DNA of 41,796 nt from an uncultured Ruminococcus sp. GTDB taxonomy: Bacteria; Bacillota; Clostridia; Oscillospirales; Ruminococcaceae. The notes beneath the pieces are model-generated. The model saw only the letters and a list, made by a program, of their open reading frames with translations. It searched no databases and was not told where the DNA came from. Shown here in pieces: positions 34,087 through 41,796 of the stretch. The DNA is taken from the NCBI GenBank assembly GCA_947345935.1, contig CAMZZN010000020.1, positions 1-41,796 of the forward strand, in the 5' to 3' direction. A program made the position numbers and the translations under genes. Position 1 is the first letter of the stretch. Every line of letters starts with the position of its first letter.

Positions 34087-35364
34087 TTAATTATCAGAAC
34101 CTGATGTTATTGCAAGCAGTGACGGACTATCCTTGGCAAGTTTTTTTACAGATATTTTATCAAGTTTGTTATTGGCAGTTCCAAACTGCTTTTTTGAAAG
34201 TTTAAGTTTTTCCTTAACGCTTTCAAGGTCTTTTATAACGTTCTCAATTTCTGTAATTGCCTCATTTAAATTTTTTTCTGCGAAATTAAAACTTTTCAAA
34301 AAATCATTTTTAAAACCAATTAATTTACTCTCAAAATTCTCGATGTCTATATTTTCCTGTTCAAGATCAGCCGCACGTTTTTTGTATTCGGTGACATTCA
34401 TGGCTGCATTGCGGAGTATTGAGATTATAGTGAGAAAACACTGTGGGCGGACGATATACATCTTTTCAAACTTTCCGTCCTGAGGTATAGTAATACCCTG
34501 ATTATAGAAATCGTTGTCGGCTTCCAACAGGGATACAAGGACGGCGTATTCACATTTTTTATTTTTTCTGTCTTTGTCAAGTTCTTTCAGGAAATGTTCA
34601 TTTTTGTGTTTGGTTTTGGTAGTATCCATTTCGTTTTTCATCTCAAACATGATAGACAGCAGTTCGTTGCCGTATTCGTCAAGTTCACGATAGATAAAGT
34701 CGCCCTTACTGTTTTCGGCAACAGTATTATCCTTGCCGAAAGTCACACGTCCAGGCGGAAAATATCTCTGTATCTTCCAGAATTCCTGCTCGCAGTGCTG
34801 CTCAAGGCTTTCTCCAATCATTTTTGTAGAAAGACTAGTTTTGAAGTCCTTGTAATATTCAACCAGTTCCCGCTGCTTTTTTAATTCGGCTTCATATTCG
34901 GCTTTCTGTATATCACGTTCGGCTTTAATCTTATCAACAGCATCTCTTAAAGCAAGCTCCTGCTTAATGTCGTTATTTTGCAGTTCCATGTTCAGCTCAT
35001 TGATCTTTTCATCCTTTGGCTTGACAGCCTTTGCAATCTCAGCATCTATCTTGAGCTGCTGATTTGCCTCACTGCTTTTAAGCTGCTGTTTCAGGCTGGA
35101 TATTTCTGCATTTTTATCGGCTTTCAGCTTTTCAATCTGTAGCTTTAATTCGTTGATTTCCCTGTCCTTTGAGGAGTTTGCACTATTAAGCTGACTTTCC
35201 AGATCGTGAGAATGTTTTTCTTCAAGATTCTTTTTTATATCTTCCTCACGTTTTTCAATTTCCTTTTCAAATTCGCTGGTACGAACCTGATTCAAAATAG
35301 CCGAAAAATCAGCTTCATCAATTGGAATTACTTTTCCACAGCTTGGACATTTAATTTCACTCAT
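34087..35364 (-). CDS. DUF2130 coiled-coil protein with zinc-finger-like N-terminus
   Basis: A 425-residue protein. A CPSCGK motif near the N-terminus suggests half of a zinc ribbon. Residues 30-170 are a long, heptad-like Lys/Glu coiled coil. The DUF2130 domain (about 170-330) has TKMIGESLEQHCEQEFWKIQRYFP, KGDFIYRE and LLSIMFEMKNEMDTTKTKHKNEHFLKELDKDR. The GDF...FEMK spacing would suit a PD-(D/E)xK nuclease core, an inference from residue pattern. The family's function is not established. It lies 51 bp downstream of the GH94 gene. Confidence 0.85.
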   Translation of the reverse strand: MSEIKCPSCGKVIPIDEADFSAILNQVRTSEFEKEIEKREEDIKKNLEEKHSHDLESQLNSANSSKDREINELKLQIEKLKADKNAEISSLKQQLKSSEANQQLKIDAEIAKAVKPKDEKINELNMELQNNDIKQELALRDAVDKIKAERDIQKAEYEAELKKQRELVEYYKDFKTSLSTKMIGESLEQHCEQEFWKIQRYFPPGRVTFGKDNTVAENSKGDFIYRELDEYGNELLSIMFEMKNEMDTTKTKHKNEHFLKELDKDRKNKKCEYAVLVSLLEADNDFYNQGITIPQDGKFEKMYIVRPQCFLTIISILRNAAMNVTEYKKRAADLEQENIDIENFESKLIGFKNDFLKSFNFAEKNLNEAITEIENVIKDLESVKEKLKLSKKQFGTANNKLDKISVKKLAKDSPSLLAITSGSDN

Positions 35365-35415
35365 AATAAAACACTACCCTATATTTGTGTGTGCAGCTTT
35401 AAAACCGCATTATAA

Positions 35416-37812
35416 TTATCCGAGAATTACCTTTATTTCATTAACACCGGCAAGCAAATCGGCTGGAACATAGTTATCATCAAGCTTTTCACCGTTGAGA
35501 ATTATCTCCTTAACGCCTGATTCGACGTGAGCGGAGTTATCGAAATTGATATTGAGCTTCTTGCCACGGAAGTTCTTTTCGATCATAAATCCGTCCCATT
35601 CTGACGGAATAGACGGCGAGATCAGCAGTCCGTCAGCGTCAGGACGCATACCGCAGATACCCTCGACGCATCCGACCATAACAGTCGAAGCCGTACCGGT
35701 GAGCCAGTGAACGTGAGAACGTCCCTCAAAGGGAGAAGCCTTTGATTCGGTAAACTGACCGTGAACATAGGGTTCCATAACACGTATCTCAGCCTTGTCG
35801 TTCATGGCGGCAGGGGAACTTTCCATAAAGTATTCAAACGCACGGTTTCCGTGTCCGAGAAGAGCTTCGGCAAGAATCAGCCAGCCCTGCGACTGTGAGA
35901 AAATACCGCCGTTTTCTTTTGTATCGGCATTGAAAATATGCATGAGTGCGCCGTCAAAATAGTGCTCCTTATAGGGAGGATCCATAAGCTTAGCTCCGTA
36001 TGGGGTGTTGAGTATCTCATGAACGCTGTTCATAGCCTTTTCTGCCTCATCATCAGAAGCATATCCGGAAATTACGCTCCATGACTGGGGATTGAGCCAC
36101 ATATTGGCTTCGGGATCTTTTTTTGCACCTACCAGAACTCCGTCCTCACGGATGCCACGAATAAATCTGTCCTCATCCCAGCACTTTTCAAGAGCATTCT
36201 CCAGAGAGTCCTGAACTCCGCTGATATAAGCGATGTATTCTATATCATTCTTTAAATACGCCATCTCCTTGATAGCGTTTGCAGCATAGTAAAGCTGGAA
36301 AGCAACGAAAGTTGACTCTCCCTTTGCACCAAGTCTGAGACAATCGTTCCAGTCGGCATGAAGTCCTGCTGGCATATCGTGGTCTCCGAGACGCTCCATA
36401 GAGAATCTGACAGCATTTTTAAGATGATCGTAAACCGTATCCTCTCCGCCGTTTGCATAGACGATCACTTCGTCCAGAAAATCCTTGTTTCCGCTTTCGC
36501 CGATATACTTTACAATAGTCGGGAAGAGCCATAATGCGTCGTCTGCACGATATGAGGGATGTCCGGTCTCCTTTACATATTCGGGATCGTCGGGAGTATT
36601 CTCATGACCGGCATTATGATTAAACTTTACAAGAGGAAGTCCGCCGCCGTTGTCCACCTGGGCGGAGAGCATAAATCTGATCTTTTCCGCAGCCATTTCC
36701 GGATCAAGGTGAATGATTCCCTGGATATCCTGAACGGTATCACGGTATCCGTAACCGTTTCTGAGACCGCAGTAAATAAACGAAGCGGCTCTTGACCAGA
36801 TAAAAGTGATAAAGCACTGGTAAGCGTTCCAGACGTTTACCATATTGTTGAATTCAGCGGACGGAGTTTCAACCCTGAAATTGGAAAGCTGACCGTGCCA
36901 GTAATCCTTGAGCTGCGCAATATCGGCATCGACTCTGCCGGATATTTTGTACTCGTCCAGAATAGCGTCTGCCTGAGCGTTGTTCTTCTGACCCATTATG
37001 TAGATAAGTTCCGCCGTTTCGCCGGGTTTAAGCGTAATATCAGACTGAAGCGCTCCGCAGGAATTGCTGTTGAAATTCATGGCGTTATTACACTTGCCGG
37101 TCTCAACTGCTATAGGATTAGAGTATGTTCTGTAAGAACCGATAAAATCGCTGAGCGAACCGTTGTATGCCGTTATATCGGCTCCGACCATTCCGAAAAA
37201 TCGCTCACGATGATTTGATCCCGTCTCGTCAACGCCGTCGTTTTCATTCATATGCTGAATGATCTTGTTGCCTTCAAAGCTTGTACGTGTGATAAAAAGC
37301 GTATACTGGAGATTTACCTGATCCTGCTCGTAATTGGGTTCGTTTGTGAACTCCACAAAACCGAAAACGGAAAGCTTTCTATCCTTATCGCTGTCATTTG
37401 TGATCTTAGCACGCCATACTTCGTATGTTTTTCCGTAAGGCACATAATAAGTTGTTTCGGACTTGATATCTGCATATTCCGAACTGATAACGGTATATGC
37501 CGTACCGTTGCGGCATTCAGATTTGTATTCATCCAGGGGCTTGCCTACAGGCTGCCATGAAGCCGACCAGTAATCATTGGCGTCATTGTCACGGATGTAG
37601 ATATAGCGTCCCGGAAGAGCCATATCGGAGTTAAAGCGGAAACGTGAAATTCTTCCATTTGCTCCCGACTTGACAAAACTGTAGCCTGCTGCATTGTTTG
37701 AGATCATTGCGCCGTATTCGGGGTCGCCAAGATAGTTCGCCCAGGGGGCAGGGGTTGCGGGGTTTGTTATAACGTATTCCTTGTTTTCAAGGTCAAAGTG
37801 TCCGTACTGCAT
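35416..37812 (-). CDS. GH94 inverting disaccharide phosphorylase (cellobiose/chitobiose phosphorylase type)
   Basis: A 798-residue cytoplasmic enzyme that would split a beta-linked disaccharide with phosphate to a sugar 1-phosphate plus free sugar. It has the family opening MQYGHFDLENKEYVITNP, then PAPWANYLGDPEYGAMISN, the (alpha/alpha)6 catalytic region with NGYGYRDTVQD (acid Asp) and HADWNDCLRLG, and the C-terminal HWLTGTASTVMVG. The length matches the family (about 800). As far as I recall, several N-terminal phrases (PGRYIYIRDNDANDYWSASWQPV) are closer to chitobiose than to cellobiose phosphorylases, so the substrate is open. ATG 37812 follows AAGGAG by 7 nt. Confidence 0.88.
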   Translation of the reverse strand: MQYGHFDLENKEYVITNPATPAPWANYLGDPEYGAMISNNAAGYSFVKSGANGRISRFRFNSDMALPGRYIYIRDNDANDYWSASWQPVGKPLDEYKSECRNGTAYTVISSEYADIKSETTYYVPYGKTYEVWRAKITNDSDKDRKLSVFGFVEFTNEPNYEQDQVNLQYTLFITRTSFEGNKIIQHMNENDGVDETGSNHRERFFGMVGADITAYNGSLSDFIGSYRTYSNPIAVETGKCNNAMNFNSNSCGALQSDITLKPGETAELIYIMGQKNNAQADAILDEYKISGRVDADIAQLKDYWHGQLSNFRVETPSAEFNNMVNVWNAYQCFITFIWSRAASFIYCGLRNGYGYRDTVQDIQGIIHLDPEMAAEKIRFMLSAQVDNGGGLPLVKFNHNAGHENTPDDPEYVKETGHPSYRADDALWLFPTIVKYIGESGNKDFLDEVIVYANGGEDTVYDHLKNAVRFSMERLGDHDMPAGLHADWNDCLRLGAKGESTFVAFQLYYAANAIKEMAYLKNDIEYIAYISGVQDSLENALEKCWDEDRFIRGIREDGVLVGAKKDPEANMWLNPQSWSVISGYASDDEAEKAMNSVHEILNTPYGAKLMDPPYKEHYFDGALMHIFNADTKENGGIFSQSQGWLILAEALLGHGNRAFEYFMESSPAAMNDKAEIRVMEPYVHGQFTESKASPFEGRSHVHWLTGTASTVMVGCVEGICGMRPDADGLLISPSIPSEWDGFMIEKNFRGKKLNINFDNSAHVESGVKEIILNGEKLDDNYVPADLLAGVNEIKVILG

Positions 37813-37918
37813 ATTTTTTCTCCTTCTGATGCTGTGAACTTCAGGCAGTGACGCATGGCCGGCGGTTGAAGCCTTTTTAATGCGGCAGCGCCTTGACAAG
37901 TTCATACTGTTATTTATA

Positions 37919-37947
37919 ATAATACCATTTTCAGCTGTTAATGTCAA
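37919..37947 (-). promoter_or_regulatory. Promoter of the GH94 phosphorylase gene
   Basis: Minus strand: TTGACA (37942-37947), a 17-bp spacer and TATTAT (37919-37924). It gives a leader of about 100 nt. The leader holds TGAACTT and, further on, AAGTTCA, which could pair, but I see no known riboswitch. Confidence 0.78.
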
Positions 37948-38041
37948 TACAGGCGTCCGGTTTTAATTGCGCTCAGCGATGTTTTGTACAATCTTACCAA
38001 ATTAACAGCAGAAAAATTTTACGCTTTTTCTGACATTCCTC

Positions 38042-38070
38042 TTGAAATGGAAAAAAAAATATGATATAAT
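38042..38070 (+). promoter_or_regulatory. Promoter of secG
   Basis: TTGAAA (38042-38047), a 17-bp spacer including nine A, and TATAAT (38065-38070), 65 bp before the secG ATG. The gap 37813-38135 otherwise holds only the divergent GH94 promoter and leader. Confidence 0.82.
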
Positions 38071-38135
38071 AATAAAGTTAATTGAAACATACAGGGTTAT
38101 TCCTTGTTGAACTACTATAACGGAGGTTAATAATT

Positions 38136-38399
38136 ATGACAATGCCGACACTCGAAATCGTGGGGGGAATAATCCTCCTTATACTCTGCGCACTTATTAT
38201 TGTACTTTGCCTTTCACAGGAACAGAAATCACAAGACAGTATGTCAGCCGCACTGACAGGCGCAAGCTCAGATTCATTTTACGGCAAAAACGAGGGCAGA
38301 ACCAAAGAAGCGATCCTCAACAAGATTACAAGAGCTTTTGGAATCATTATGTTTATTATTGTTCTTGCAATTAACATAATCCCGATTTCTTCCAAGTAA
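38136..38399 (+). CDS. secG: Preprotein translocase subunit SecG
   Basis: An 87-residue membrane protein with two hydrophobic helices (about 9-27 and 65-84), separated by a polar loop containing SMSAALTGASSDSFYGKNEGRTKEAILNKIT. The LTG...FYGKNKGRT-like phrase is typical of SecG, which forms the SecYEG channel and aids SecA cycling. CGGAGG precedes the ATG. Next to rnr, as in many Firmicutes (secG-rnr-smpB). Confidence 0.93.
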   Translation: MTMPTLEIVGGIILLILCALIIVLCLSQEQKSQDSMSAALTGASSDSFYGKNEGRTKEAILNKITRAFGIIMFIIVLAINIIPISSK

Positions 38400-38405
38400 T
38401 CATCC

Positions 38406-38438
38406 GCCCCGTGGCTTTTGTCATGGGGCTTGTTTTTT
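38406..38438 (+). terminator. Intrinsic terminator after secG
   Basis: GCCCCGTG and CATGGGGC form an 8-bp stem (one G-T pair possible) followed by TTGTTTTTT. Confidence 0.82.
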
Positions 38439-38461
38439 AATGTGATTCCGGGAATAATATA

Positions 38462-38656
38462 CAATGTTGTCAACTTAAAGAATTCCGTTCCCTATGCTCT
38501 TGCCAAAGGCGCATTTACTCTATGGGCATTCACTTTAATTAATTTCATTGCCTCTTTATGAGGTAATGAAATTAATTAATAATAGGTTTCCAAAGGGTGG
38601 ATTCACCCTTTGGCAGGGGTACGGGGACAGAGTCCCCGCTTAGGTTGACATCATTG
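38462..38656 (+). repeat. Repeat family 2, copy 2, upstream of rnr
   Basis: 195 bp with imperfect terminal inverted repeats (CAATGTTGTCAACTTAA on the left, TTAGGTTGACATCATTG on the right). It aligns end to end with the reverse complement of 28516-28709. It has the same three palindromes: CGGGGACAGAGTCCCCG, CCAAAGGGTGG/CCACCCTTTGG-like, and an AT-rich stem with CATTGCCTC/GAGGTAATG. It ends 43 nt before the rnr ATG. The rest of the 38400-38699 gap is the secG terminator and the rnr ribosome site. Confidence 0.9.
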
Positions 38657-38699
38657 AAATAATATCCCCGTATTCAAAAGCAAAGGAGGTTTCTTAAAA

Positions 38700-40853
38700 A
38701 TGGCTAAAAAGAAGCCAGTATCAAAGAAAAATGCCGCTCTGTGCTCCGTGGAAAGCTATAAAAAGAAAATTGTCACATTCCTTTCCGCATACGGCAAAAA
38801 GCTTATGCCGGTAAGCGAACTTGAATCAAAATGCCGTACAAAAAAGCAAGGCAGGGATAACTTTATCAAGGCGTTCGACGAACTGCGCTCCGAGGGCGTT
38901 ATCATGATGAAAAAAGGCATGAAAACCGGGCTATGCTCCCGTCTCGGAGTGGCCTGCGGCACGGTGACACGCCTTAGCCGTACTTTCGGTTTTGCCGAAG
39001 CGGACGGCGGCACGGAATATTTTATACCCGGCAAATATATGCTCGGCGCAATGCCCGGAGACAGAGTTCTTATCACGGCTATCCCCTCACGCTCCGGCGA
39101 ACCGGAAGGCGAAGTAATAGATATCGTCAGCTTCGGAAGCTCTCAGCTTACCGGAACTGTTGAAATAATTGACGGCAAGGCTTATCTTGTGCCCGATTCG
39201 GCTTCAAAGAATCACATAACGATTGCCGAAAAACAAAGCGTTCCTTTCCAAAGCGGCGACAAAGTCCTGGCGGAAATCGTTTTTCGTGGACGGCGTCACG
39301 CAGAGCACACGGTCAGGGTCGCCGGCGTTTTCGGAAGTTCCGATTCCGCTGCTGCCTGTGCGGCATCCATCCTCATAAATCACGGAGCTCCTGCCGAATT
39401 TCCGGACGATGTTCTTAAAGAGGCAAGAAAGATCTCCGAGGGAGGCATACAGGACTATTCCTTCAACAATCGTGAGGATCTCCGTGATATGACGATCTTC
39501 ACCATAGACGGAGCCGAATCGAAAGATCTGGACGACGCCGTCTCTGTTTCAAAAAACGATAACGGCTGGCTTCTCGGCGTTCATATTGCAGACGTCTCCC
39601 ACTACGTCAAGGGCAACAGCGCTATCGACAAAGAAGCTCTGCGCCGTGGAACAAGCATATACTACGCCGATCAGGTCATCCCAATGCTGCCGAAAGAGCT
39701 TTCCAATGGTATCTGCTCTCTCAATCCAGGAGAAGACAGACTTACGATGTCAGCGTTCATGGAGCTTGACAGCTGCGGCGAACTTGTTTCATACCGCTTC
39801 TGCAAAAGCGCTATCCGATCCCGGGTAAAGGGCGTTTACAGCGAGATAAATACGATACTCGACGGAAACGAGACTGACGATATACGCCGGAAATACGAAC
39901 ACGTCAGAAACGATATCTTTCTTATGAACGAACTTGCCGATCTGCTTATCGCTAAAAAGAAGCGAAGAAAAGCTCCCGATATATACACTGCCGAAAGCAG
40001 GCTTGTCATCGGCGAAAACGGCGTCTGTACCGACGTTCTTCCACGTGAAAGAGGCAAGTCAGAACAAATAATCGAGGAATTCATGCTTACCGCAAACGAA
40101 GCTGCCGCCCGGCTGGCTGCCGAAAAAAAGATTCCCTTTGTTTACCGGATTCACGAAGCTCCTCCGGAAGAAAAAACAGAGCTTCTACGTGAAACTCTTG
40201 TAAAAATGGGCGTTGAATATCCTCATTTCAGCGAATTCAAGCCGTGCCACGCCGCCGATATTCTAAATAATGTACGGGGAACGGACAAATTTGAAGCAGT
40301 AAATATGCTTGTTCTTCGGTCTATGGCAAAAGCAAAATATTCTGTCGAACCCCTGGGTCATTTTGGTCTGGTGCTGAAGGATTACGCCCACTTCACGTCT
40401 CCTATCCGCCGATATCCCGACCTGGCTATCCACAGAATAATAACCGATGTTCTTGCCGGCTACAGAAAAGAATGGCTTGACAAACGCTATTCGGGATTTG
40501 CCGCTAACGCTGCGGAGCGTTCTTCTGCAGCAGAACTGAGAGCCGCCGCCGTGGAACGTGAATGCGAGGACTGCTACAAAGCGGAATATATGCGCAGTCA
40601 TATCGGAGAGGTGTTCGACGCCAGAATATCCGGCGTTACGGAGTTCGGATTCTATGCACAGCTTCCCAATACCGTCGAGGGACTTGTGCATATCAGGACG
40701 CTGCCGGAGGGCGAATACGATTACTCCGAGCCCGCCCTCCTAACCGAAAAATTCAGCGGTGTATCCTATGCGCTGGGACAGTCTGTTCAGGTAATCTGCG
40801 CCGCTGTAAACGTCGGCGACGGTCTCATAGACTTTGTTCTCAACGATGAATAA
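38700..40853 (+). CDS. rnr: Ribonuclease R
   Basis: A 717-residue 3'-5' exoribonuclease that degrades structured RNA. It has an N-terminal winged-helix and cold-shock-type domains (GTVTRLSRTFGFAEADGGTEYFIPG), then the RNB catalytic domain with TIDGAESKDLDDAV: the four metal-binding Asp are 270, 276, 278 and 279. HFTSPIRRYPDLAIHR follows, and the C-terminal S1 domain has VFDARISGVTEFGFYAQLPNTVEGLVHI. It lacks a long basic tail after S1. AAAGGAGG precedes the ATG. No clear own promoter: it may rely on read-through from secG, on a promoter in the repeat, or on one I missed. Confidence 0.96.
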   Translation: MAKKKPVSKKNAALCSVESYKKKIVTFLSAYGKKLMPVSELESKCRTKKQGRDNFIKAFDELRSEGVIMMKKGMKTGLCSRLGVACGTVTRLSRTFGFAEADGGTEYFIPGKYMLGAMPGDRVLITAIPSRSGEPEGEVIDIVSFGSSQLTGTVEIIDGKAYLVPDSASKNHITIAEKQSVPFQSGDKVLAEIVFRGRRHAEHTVRVAGVFGSSDSAAACAASILINHGAPAEFPDDVLKEARKISEGGIQDYSFNNREDLRDMTIFTIDGAESKDLDDAVSVSKNDNGWLLGVHIADVSHYVKGNSAIDKEALRRGTSIYYADQVIPMLPKELSNGICSLNPGEDRLTMSAFMELDSCGELVSYRFCKSAIRSRVKGVYSEINTILDGNETDDIRRKYEHVRNDIFLMNELADLLIAKKKRRKAPDIYTAESRLVIGENGVCTDVLPRERGKSEQIIEEFMLTANEAAARLAAEKKIPFVYRIHEAPPEEKTELLRETLVKMGVEYPHFSEFKPCHAADILNNVRGTDKFEAVNMLVLRSMAKAKYSVEPLGHFGLVLKDYAHFTSPIRRYPDLAIHRIITDVLAGYRKEWLDKRYSGFAANAAERSSAAELRAAAVERECEDCYKAEYMRSHIGEVFDARISGVTEFGFYAQLPNTVEGLVHIRTLPEGEYDYSEPALLTEKFSGVSYALGQSVQVICAAVNVGDGLIDFVLNDE

Positions 40854-40872
40854 TTACGTAAGGAGTTTTGTT

Positions 40873-41715
40873 ATGAAAAGACTTTTTTCATTTTTTATCG
40901 CTCTGTCTGCCGTTCTCACCATTGCGGGATGCGGCAAAAGCGATTCATCTAAAAAAGCCGGCAAAAATTCGCCGGATACATCCGCTTCGGCTTCCACGTC
41001 GGACGTTCAGACCACCAAACAGCCCGACCCACTCGATCCTGCCGGCAAAACCACAGCATCCGCTCCGGAAAAAACCGAGAAAACCACTGCTGCAGCATCC
41101 TCCGGAACTGCTGACAACTCACAGAATACCGACCGCCAGGAGGAAACTACGCTTCAGCCTGATCCAATCGAAAATAATTCCTTTTCTTACGATGACAACG
41201 GCGCTGTGATATTCGACGAGAATTCCGATGACAAGGACGAAGAAATCCTTATTGCAGCAGCGCAGGCTCTTTTTGAATCCGCCTGCACTACGCAGTGGAA
41301 CTTCACTGTAGGTTGCCCGTATGAAACAGACCCCGACGACTATATCGAAACTGATTTTGACTGGCGTTTCTACAGAATCGTTGACAGCGACATCAATTCT
41401 TTCAGCGATGTTGAAAACGACTATTACAAAGTTTTCAGCCGTCGTTACCCCACTAATTTGTCAGAAATATTCATTGACGGCGGCGGTTCTGTCTACGCAC
41501 TGAATTCCGCACGTGGAGCCGATATTTTCTATACCGGCTCAAAGATCACGGAGATTCAATCAAACAGCGGGGACGAGATCTTTTTCACTGTCGAAAATCA
41601 CTACAGTGGCACAGACGTTGACGGAAGCGCATCTTACACCACGACCGATACCTTTTCTATCGTTATAGAAAGCGACGGTTCCTGGCACGCAGGACAATTC
41701 AGGCTTCCTTACTGA
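40873..41715 (+). CDS. Predicted lipoprotein of unknown function
   Basis: A 280-residue exported protein. The signal peptide MKRLFSFFIALSAVL is followed by the lipobox TIAGC (Cys near residue 20). A Ser/Thr/Pro/Lys/Glu-rich low-complexity linker (about 22-95) leads to a globular domain (about 110-280). That domain has LIAAAQALFESACTTQWNFTVGCPYETDPDD, an acidic middle and closing beta strands ending DGSWHAGQFRLPY. No family recognised. ATG 40873 follows AAGGAG by 7 nt; earlier in-frame codons overlap rnr. Likely transcribed with rnr. Confidence 0.8.
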   Translation: MKRLFSFFIALSAVLTIAGCGKSDSSKKAGKNSPDTSASASTSDVQTTKQPDPLDPAGKTTASAPEKTEKTTAAASSGTADNSQNTDRQEETTLQPDPIENNSFSYDDNGAVIFDENSDDKDEEILIAAAQALFESACTTQWNFTVGCPYETDPDDYIETDFDWRFYRIVDSDINSFSDVENDYYKVFSRRYPTNLSEIFIDGGGSVYALNSARGADIFYTGSKITEIQSNSGDEIFFTVENHYSGTDVDGSASYTTTDTFSIVIESDGSWHAGQFRLPY

Positions 41716-41720
41716 ATATA

Positions 41721-41750
41721 AAAGAGACTGCAAATGCAGTCTCTTTTTTT
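41721..41750 (+). terminator. Intrinsic terminator after the last lipoprotein gene
   Basis: AAAGAGACTGC and GCAGTCTCTTT form an 11-bp stem followed by a T-run. The remaining bases to the window end are AT-rich with nothing recognisable. Confidence 0.92.
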
Positions 41751-41796
41751 ATGTCGATTTATATTGTAAAATCATTATTTATCATTTTTATTAATT

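Noticed and set aside
37813-37947. Longer N-terminus of the GH94 gene
   Set aside because: It would start in the promoter -35 box, and the family opening MQYGHFD follows a proper ribosome site at 37812.

Overview
The window looks like a chromosomal segment of a low-to-mid GC, Gram-positive clostridial bacterium, most likely Ruminococcus or a close Oscillospiraceae relative. The grounds are AGGAGG-type ribosome sites, many TTGACA/TATAAT promoters with 17-bp spacers, SpoVS, a GH94 disaccharide phosphorylase, several Ser/Thr/Glu-rich lipoproteins, and a rimP-nusA-rnpM-ylxQ-infB-rbfA-nrnA-truB-ribF operon in Firmicutes order. This assignment is inferred from gene content, not from a database match. 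Most of the window is core genome. I see no phage, integrase, transposase, CRISPR array or rRNA.

Layout. 1-5.2 kb: a tRNA-Val(TAC), a small ribbon-helix-helix protein, recG and spoVS, then ymdB, an amidohydrolase and a small membrane protein. 5.2-10.7 kb: metal-ion genes. A P-type cation ATPase is preceded by a clear yybP-ykoY (manganese) riboswitch with its own terminator. After a lipoprotein comes a CNNM/CorC-type transporter, preceded by a possible leader peptide with alternative hairpins. 10.7-14.3 kb: an XRE regulator divergent from a lipoprotein with a 38-bp palindrome over the promoter, a Big2-like membrane-anchored protein and a polysaccharide flippase. 14.3-19.6 kb: a Gld-like ABC export cassette (ATPase, permease, GldG-like and DUF4340 proteins) ending in a 92-residue protein of unknown function. 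19.7-28.5 kb: the translation/transcription operon, with a 42-bp minisatellite inside infB. 28.9-33.0 kb: pth and mfd. 33.1-41.8 kb: lipoproteins, a DUF2130 protein, the GH94 phosphorylase, secG and rnr.

Two families of short non-coding repeats occur. Family 1 (TIR close to TTAAGGCAACACCGCACAA) has divergent copies at 10691-10812 and 33082-33266 and a possible remnant at 12510-12529. Family 2 is a strongly structured element of about 195 bp, with copies at 28516-28709 and 38462-38656. The two family-2 copies are inverted relative to each other, but each has the same orientation relative to the gene it precedes, and each ends about 40 nt before a start codon: rimP (nusA/infB/rbfA operon) in one case and rnr in the other. 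Their hairpins differ by paired substitutions. They may be ordinary MITE-like elements. They could also be a shared leader RNA for two sets of genes that are cold-shock-linked in other bacteria; this is the observation I would follow first.

Start codons were chosen from ribosome-binding sites and family alignments recalled from memory. Several differ from the longest open frame (recG, spoVS, rimP, pth, mfd, the GH94 gene and the lipoproteins).
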